A stretch of 64,000 bases of DNA from Megalonaias nervosa (Eukaryota; Mollusca; Bivalvia; Unionida; Unionidae), in contig JAECUM010093729.1 of NCBI GenBank assembly GCA_016617855.1, positions 1-64,000 of the forward strand, in the 5' to 3' direction. This document shows positions 58,359-64,000 of this stretch, one piece after another. Numbering within the stretch: position 1 is the first letter of the stretch; every line of letters begins with the position of its first letter. The notes under the pieces were generated by a model that worked only from the letters and a program-made list of their open reading frames with translations, did no database searches and was not told where the DNA came from. A program made the position numbers and the translations under genes.

Positions 58359-59567
58359 ATGCTTCATTGAATTCTTTTATCTTGATCATTTGGGCAGCAG
58401 TCATACAGCTTTAACACAGTTCCTGCTTATGTATTTAACCAAAACTTTAAGTGCAAACAATGCTCCAAGCTGCAAGTAAAATGCTTGCATTTGTGACTCC
58501 AATTTGGCATTAGGCAAATGAAAATTGTCAACTACAGTAATCTTAACAATCATAAAACAACAAATATTAAATAACAGCAACAAATTTTAATTACAGGTAC
58601 AGTATTTACCATTCTGTACTAAATAACCCACATGCAATTTACACCTGCACTATAATAACTGATTAGCTTAGTGTTGGCTTCCTTTGATGTTGAGCTTTAG
58701 TGACTGATTTGCTCTCAAACAGGTGGTATTATTGTTTTAATCATTCAAATTACCACAGTTTGTTGTCAGCATTGTTTTGTTCTTTTGTATTCTTTATTTG
58801 GGGTATTTGAAGATGTTAATCAATGAAATCAAATATCAGCAAATCTGACAGATAAAACCATGAGTTTAAGTACCAACAAAAATCTCCTATTTCTCACAAA
58901 ACCACAAAAATTGAAGCAAATATAAAAAAAAAGATACAAATTTAGTGTACTAGACTGATAATTTAGTTGCTGCTGATGTACATTTTCAGATCACAGACTA
59001 ACATGTCATCTTTAAATTTTTTCATGATATCATTGTTTTTATTCAGGCTATTTAATCAACCCTGTTTATCAAGCTTTACTATTTAGTCCACAAAATCTAC
59101 TTTATCAGTATTTGCCAAAAGTATTTAGAATTTTATAAAGAAATGGACAGAATAATTTCATGTTTTGCAATCCTTGGCCCCCAAAAATGTTGAATTAAAC
59201 TACATTTCTTAGAATTTTGTACTGTAAACTCAAACATTTTATCATAATTCAATTTTAGTGAATTTTTTATTTGAGTACATTAGCAATACAAAATCTTTGC
59301 AATAGGCAAAATATAAAGTTTTGGAGGTAGTTAACAAAAATCAATATGAGCTTTCTGGTAAGCACTGTAAACACAGATGAAATCAAATGGGGTCATTTGA
59401 TTCCAACAAGAGATATTTATTCAGCTGACACAGATGAAATGAAATATGGTTGTTTAATTCCAACAAATAGAGGATATTTGCTTGAAATGAGTGAATAACA
59501 GATATATTTCACTGAGTGGGTAAAAAATTCAGCATTTTCATTGGTGACAAATCCACAAGTCAAAATA

Positions 59568-61145
59568 CACCACTCCCTCGATAACTCGCGCACAACGGGG
59601 CCCACAAACATAGACCATGCTATAAGCGAGGGCGCGAGTTACCGAGGGACCTCCAAAAATTGAAAAAAAAAATCGCTTGGACATCGAGAAAACAGTGTGG
59701 GGGGGGATGGGAATAGGGAACTTCGCTGTTTAATGACTGAATCCTCATTTTACATTCACATCGATAAAAACTTTTAATAACGCACTTTTTCTAATGAAGT
59801 TGTTCGTTATTCTGTTTAAATAACATTTATTTTCAAAATGTCCAGCATGTGAAAGATCATTCCAACTGGTTTCAACAACCATTATGTTTACACGAAAACG
59901 TGTGTATTACATCACTGCTTTTTGTTTTCTTGATGAGTCTGGTTCCCAGAGTGGTATGGCATTGTATCGTGCCAAATTGGGAGTGAAAAGAGCAGGGAAC
60001 TAGACTAACTGTTGATACACCACCAAACAAGATTCCTTTTGTTCAAAAAGCAAGCGAAATTTTCGTGAGACAATCGTCTATGTCGAATCTCAATTTTTGT
60101 GCTGTTCAATTAGTACAGTATTGATATTGTGATTTCATTGAAAATAATAATGAAACTTTTTATCATTCCTGAGGATATCTCAAAGTGCCAGTTCAAGAAT
60201 TCTCTGAAACTCGCTTGCCCACAATGGTCCGTATCTGTGAAACCAAGCTCTTTATTTTATGAAGTATAGTATTCTTTTCGCTTGGTTGCCGTGCTATTTT
60301 TGATCACAGTTAACAATGAGTCGGTTAATTTAAGGTAGTTTATGTTACATGCACAATAACATTTATAACAGTGTTCAATTGATCAACTGAAGTGAGCTCA
60401 CCCGACATACGCCCGGGGCAGCTAGATTTTAAGTTTGTGGGATTTTCATGCCTTTTAACTTTTCTTTTATTTCACCTCCATTATTTGATTCGAAAGACAT
60501 AATTAACGTGATAATACAAAGGAGGCCAGCTTTTAATTCAGTGCATCAATGCAACAAATGCTTCTGCAAGTCAGTTATCAAAACACGGTCGGCACCTAAA
60601 TAGGTTCTCAGAGAAATGCTCGCGGACATAGCTGTTATGGTAGATTGACACATTTTACGTTTAATTACAAGAGGACACATTGCATTTATGATGATTACAC
60701 TTAAAAGGAACTAGAAGATAGAACTAGAACACAAATTTCAATTGATAAAAAAATTATTTAATTTGTATTTATTTATTAAAGTCCTGCCTCCACTCGGCGT
60801 AAGTGACATTTTCATTGATCGAAATTTCCTTACATATTGTTAATTGCGGTGTGCTAGGAATATCACTTGGAAAGAAAATGTAAAAAAATTGTATGGCTTA
60901 TTTTTAAATTTGGTATTTCATAATGTTGATTAAAATTTCCAGGTCCTATCTACCGTTTTTGACGATAAAATGAGCGATATATCAAAGTTTTTGTAGCTAA
61001 TTTTGATCACGATTTCCATAAAGTTCATAAAATAGGGATCTATTTTTGGGGTAATTTCTGGTTTTAAAAAATGGGATCCACGCCTGACCCCACATTATAA
61101 GCGGGTTTGCGAGTTACCAGGGCATGAGTTATCGAGGGAGTGGTG
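59568..61145. mobile_element. TA-flanked DNA transposon with 20-bp-plus perfect TIRs, non-coding
   Basis: CACCACTCCCTCGATAACTC (59568-59587) and its exact reverse complement at 61126-61145 bound the element, with TA on both outer sides (59566-59567 and 61146-61147). Inner subterminal repeats are variants of GCGAGTTACCGAGGG (near 59630-59648 and 61108-61120). Ends of this wording and the TA target suggest pogo/Tigger-type elements. The 1578-bp interior has no recognisable transposase and contains a foldback at 59936-60006. Confidence 0.85.
59936..60006. repeat. Foldback unit related to the one at 43261-43358
   Basis: AGTCTGGTTCCC (59936-59947) pairs with GGGAACTAGACT (59995-60006), 11 of 12 positions. 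It shares the AGTCTG-TTCCC arm with the 98-bp foldback in the other TA-flanked element. Confidence 0.65.
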
Positions 61146-61280
61146 TACTTAAGTTCTTCACCCATGAGATGGAATATATCCATTTTTCACTCATAGTTAG
61201 CAAATTTTCTTATTTTATACTCAAAGGTATTAGCTAGCAAAATGTACTTTATAACAGATTGAAAGTAGCAGATTTCTTAC

Positions 61281-61315
61281 CGCATGATATCAACACAACA
61301 TGCTTTAAGATCAGT
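61281..61315 (-). CDS. Candidate small upstream exon of the JmjC-type gene
   Basis: On the minus strand the donor GTAAGA follows GATATCATGCG at 61281. The reading LKACCVDIM plus the leftover bases CG would join the exon at 57168 in the correct phase (CG plus T). The possible acceptor GACATAG at 61317 lies in MITE-like sequence, which weakens the case, and part of the exon itself may be MITE. Treat it as a suggestion only. Confidence 0.2.
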
Positions 61316-61440
61316 CTATGTCGTTTCTTCTGCTAATTACTCCAAACAAACTGCATAGACCCAGATCTGCCAGCACATTATTCAATGGAAAATCTGCATC
61401 TATGCGGTTTGACTTGACATATAAGTGAGTATATATGGTA
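61303..61440. mobile_element. Third, truncated copy of the 40.5-kb MITE family
   Basis: AACAAACTGCATAGACCCAG, ATCTGCCAGCACATTATTCA and the end GACTTGACATATAAGTGAGT match the copies at 40535-40755 and 41063-41573. One end is missing. Confidence 0.6.
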
Positions 61441-64000
61441 TAAAAAGGCAGTTACTAATTCATATCCCCATTTAGGCCACTTAAGAAATGTCATTCTTGG
61501 AAGACATCAGTATTTTTATGAAATATATGTTATCATCATAAAAGTTTATCAACCATAAAATTGTAGCAAAAATTACTTTACTCACTAAGTTGCAAAATGT
61601 GGTCATAAAATCCATCTGCACATTACTTGAATCATTGCTACAATGAGGGACATTAAAATACAATTATGTATATACAATATAGCAATTCATATTTTATCCT
61701 AGGTACAGCATGGCACTTATTTATCCAGGTATGCAATCAGGATTTCAATCATATATAAATACTTTATGCAAAAATTATTTTGCTTTCCAATTCAATAAAA
61801 TCGTGTAATTTACTGTAGTAAGATGACTACATTCAATAATTATAAAAATGAACATTTTCATTTCCGAATGTACTCATACATCTGAGTTGTTCAGCTTTTA
61901 CCTTGAGTGATAGTGGCATCAATTACATCTGCATAATATTTTTAAAAAAATGAAAGATGTTCATGAAACATTATAAAAGCAATTTCATAAGATAAATATG
62001 AAAAAAGAAATTCTGAGCAAATGAAAAGAGTTTGCAAAAAACATCACTGAGATTCAACGTAACATCAGTCTCATTCAACCCAGCCGTTCACATCACTCTG
62101 TCAGATCTCCACCAAGCAAAGATCTGGTAGTAACTGAGGTTTGCTTTCTAATGCCACAACAAAGCTCTCCCAAAAATTTAGATAAGTACTTTCACTGACT
62201 TATGTGAGAGCATAATAGTGATGATAAGATGACATCAGACACGTATCTGCATCAGCATCTGTTTATAAGTGATGTTTAAAGATATGGTTTTAAGCTTGCT
62301 TTGAATTTTGGCTTGAATGGTTTAAGAAAGAACATACTGGTTTATATTTGGTAGAAATAGGCAGAAATATTGCTTTGTTTTGTTTCAACAGAGTTTGACT
62401 GAAGTGTCTTCCATTAGTAACTGAGATAAATAAATTATTATAATAGACTCTCGTCTGGCAGAGAACATACACAGCCATTTGAAAGTCGGGTTGAACATGA
62501 TTAATCCAGCACAACATCTTTGTAAATTATACAATAAAGGCACTTTACAAAAAGCACAAAGATGTGTCAAGTATATAAATGAAGCATCAAAAGGACATGA
62601 AAGGAAAAGAAAAAGAAAGCCAAAAAATACTAAATAAAAAACATTAATGAAAATAAATTTTTTGAATTTAATTTTTCAATGAAAACAATCAGTGAAAGGT
62701 AATCCAAACATTTGATGTGATAACACAAAGAATTTAAAAATGAAAGATCAGCTATAATTAGATTCAACAAACATTTACATTTGTGGCATTACTAAGACAG
62801 ATATCAACATTAACAGTCTCATGAAAATGTATATTTTCTCAGACAAAATATTCTGAATAATTACCTCTAAAAAGGTATCTGATGATCTTATATACCTGTT
62901 TTCATTGGATATAAAACTTATCAAAAGAGATGAATAATGTGATATGCCATAAGCTAAGGTACTTACAATGTGTTGAATAATGTAATATGCCATGAGGTGA
63001 TCATAGCTCTTGTAATGATAAGGTGGGATGCAATAAATTACACTCATTCTATGTCTCATCAACATAAGGCTGCATGCCAGATTTGGTTGAAATCCTACAA
63101 GCCTTAGTATGGTAATATTGCAGAAGTTATGTCAGGAAGATAAACAAATAATGGGCCATAACTCCTGTAAATGATAGAATTTTAACTAATTCAAAGTCTA
63201 AACAATATGATTTTGTTGAAATTCAAGAATTTTAAGTTAATGCTATGCTGTAGAAACAAAGTTTAGAATTTTATATATATCTATATTTCTTGAAACTCCT
63301 TGTGCATGGTTTTATCTAATTTTTATAATTTTTATTCATGTCTGTAAATTGTAGAGAATATCTTTAGTTAGTTTTGCCTATACAACCCGAGTCTGTTAAG
63401 AGCATAATATTACATAGGATCTATAAATAGATGCCTATGTATGTTTTGACAGTTATTAATAATAAGACTTAATGGCACCTTTGGATTAATGTCTCATTGA
63501 CTAATGGGGTTTTGATGTTTCTAGAAGAATTCAGTAACTTCCCATTGGTTAGGCTAGGTCACATGAATAGGCAAGTTTGACACAAAATTAGTAGTGCGAT
63601 CTGTCACATGAGGTAGATTGTGAAATAAGTGTCATAATATTAGGTATAAGGAGAGAACTGAGCAATCAGATTCATTCTGATTTTGGAGTCATCCTCATTT
63701 CTTAAATGACATCATTTATATTCATACAGCATGCATTATGTGATAAAATTTTATTTTCCATAAGCTTATGACAATATTCTGTTCAGTAGATACAGCTATC
63801 ATAAAGTTGTCTTTTGTAAAATCAAATACTAAATTTGAGAGTTCCTCAAATGACTGAATCCTAAATGGCCAAAAAGAATTTATATGAATTTAAGAAAAGT
63901 CAGTTTCTTTTGTCCTTTTACCATATTTAATTTCTAAGTACTGAAATAATTTTTTGATATTCATGAGAATCTACAATATGGCAAGTGTGTAAACAAAACA
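61441..64000. other. No supported gene
   Basis: AT-rich sequence. A minus-strand frame at 63065-62775 briefly resembles a JmjC-like wording (PPYHYKSYDHLM), but it lies in a local 55-bp duplication and lacks fitting splice sites; see rejected items. No transposon ends were recognised. Confidence 0.4.

Larger units (their letters stand above)
57546..59565. other. Probable intron or upstream region, no exon recognised
   Basis: AT-rich sequence, with two perfect inverted AGGTCA/TGACCT palindromes (listed separately). A segment near 57541-57615 is briefly open on the minus strand but lacks splice sites that fit. Confidence 0.4.

Noticed and set aside
62940..63010. Donor-like GTAAGTACC following this frame as an exon boundary
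   Set aside because: Phase could fit, but the upstream frame has no convincing acceptor and the sequence is repetitive.
62775..63065. Minus-strand frame with PPYHYKSYDHLM resembling the JmjC H-x-D region
   Set aside because: The expected Asp is missing, no fitting acceptor was seen, and the segment is part of a local near-duplication (ATAATGTGATATGCCATAAG and ATAATGTAATATGCCATGAG).

Overview
This is eukaryotic, almost certainly animal, DNA. It is AT-rich and intron-bearing, with abundant tandem repeats, and its transposons (Polinton/Maverick, DIRS, Tx1-like LINE, mariner, TA-flanked elements, tRNA-derived SINEs) form a mixture common in molluscs and other lophotrochozoans. A bivalve or gastropod is my inference; nothing in the sequence proves the species. 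No prokaryotic genes, CRISPR arrays or rRNA genes were seen.

1-7.6 kb: a decayed Tx1/L1-type LINE on the minus strand. ORF1 lies at the high-coordinate end and the endonuclease, reverse transcriptase and C-terminal part follow toward 1.69 kb. Its ORF1 is split by an LTR-like insertion of about 870 bp (6293-7165) that starts TGTTAT and ends GTAACA. A cluster of hairpins lies just beyond the LINE's 3' end (1.5-1.66 kb).

7.6-20.5 kb: the relic of a Polinton/Maverick element, nearly all on the plus strand and full of stops and frameshifts. The order is a minus-strand double zinc-knuckle ORF, protein-primed family-B DNA polymerase, a BIR-domain (IAP-like) gene, unassigned ORFs, the FtsK/HerA-type packaging ATPase, more unassigned ORFs, a retroviral-type integrase, and structural ORFs including the start of a capsid-type protein, where the element is cut off. 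The BIR gene inside the element is the most interesting item in the window.

20.5-46 kb: no convincing host gene. It holds minisatellites (67, about 55, 32, 61 and 37 bp units), microsatellites, a palindromic-ended MITE with an 8-bp target duplication, two tRNA-derived SINE families with target duplications, a MITE split by a SINE, a 21-bp satellite, and a 1.64-kb TA-flanked DNA transposon.

46-61 kb: a host gene on the minus strand encoding a JmjC/cupin-type protein. Three exons with matching phases are visible (57168-57045, 55143-54994, 46253-46143, the last with the stop codon); the 5' exons are missing or unrecognised. Its introns are loaded with transposons: a mariner relic, a 1.6-kb CAGGG-ended DNA element that landed inside a 55-bp minisatellite, and a complete-length but decayed DIRS retroelement (46.70-52.44 kb) with inverted terminal repeats, an internal complementary region, and gag-like, RT/RNase H and tyrosine-recombinase regions. 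A SINE is inserted in the DIRS. A second TA-flanked element (59568-61145) and two perfect estrogen-response-element-like palindromes lie upstream.

61.4-64 kb: no supported gene.
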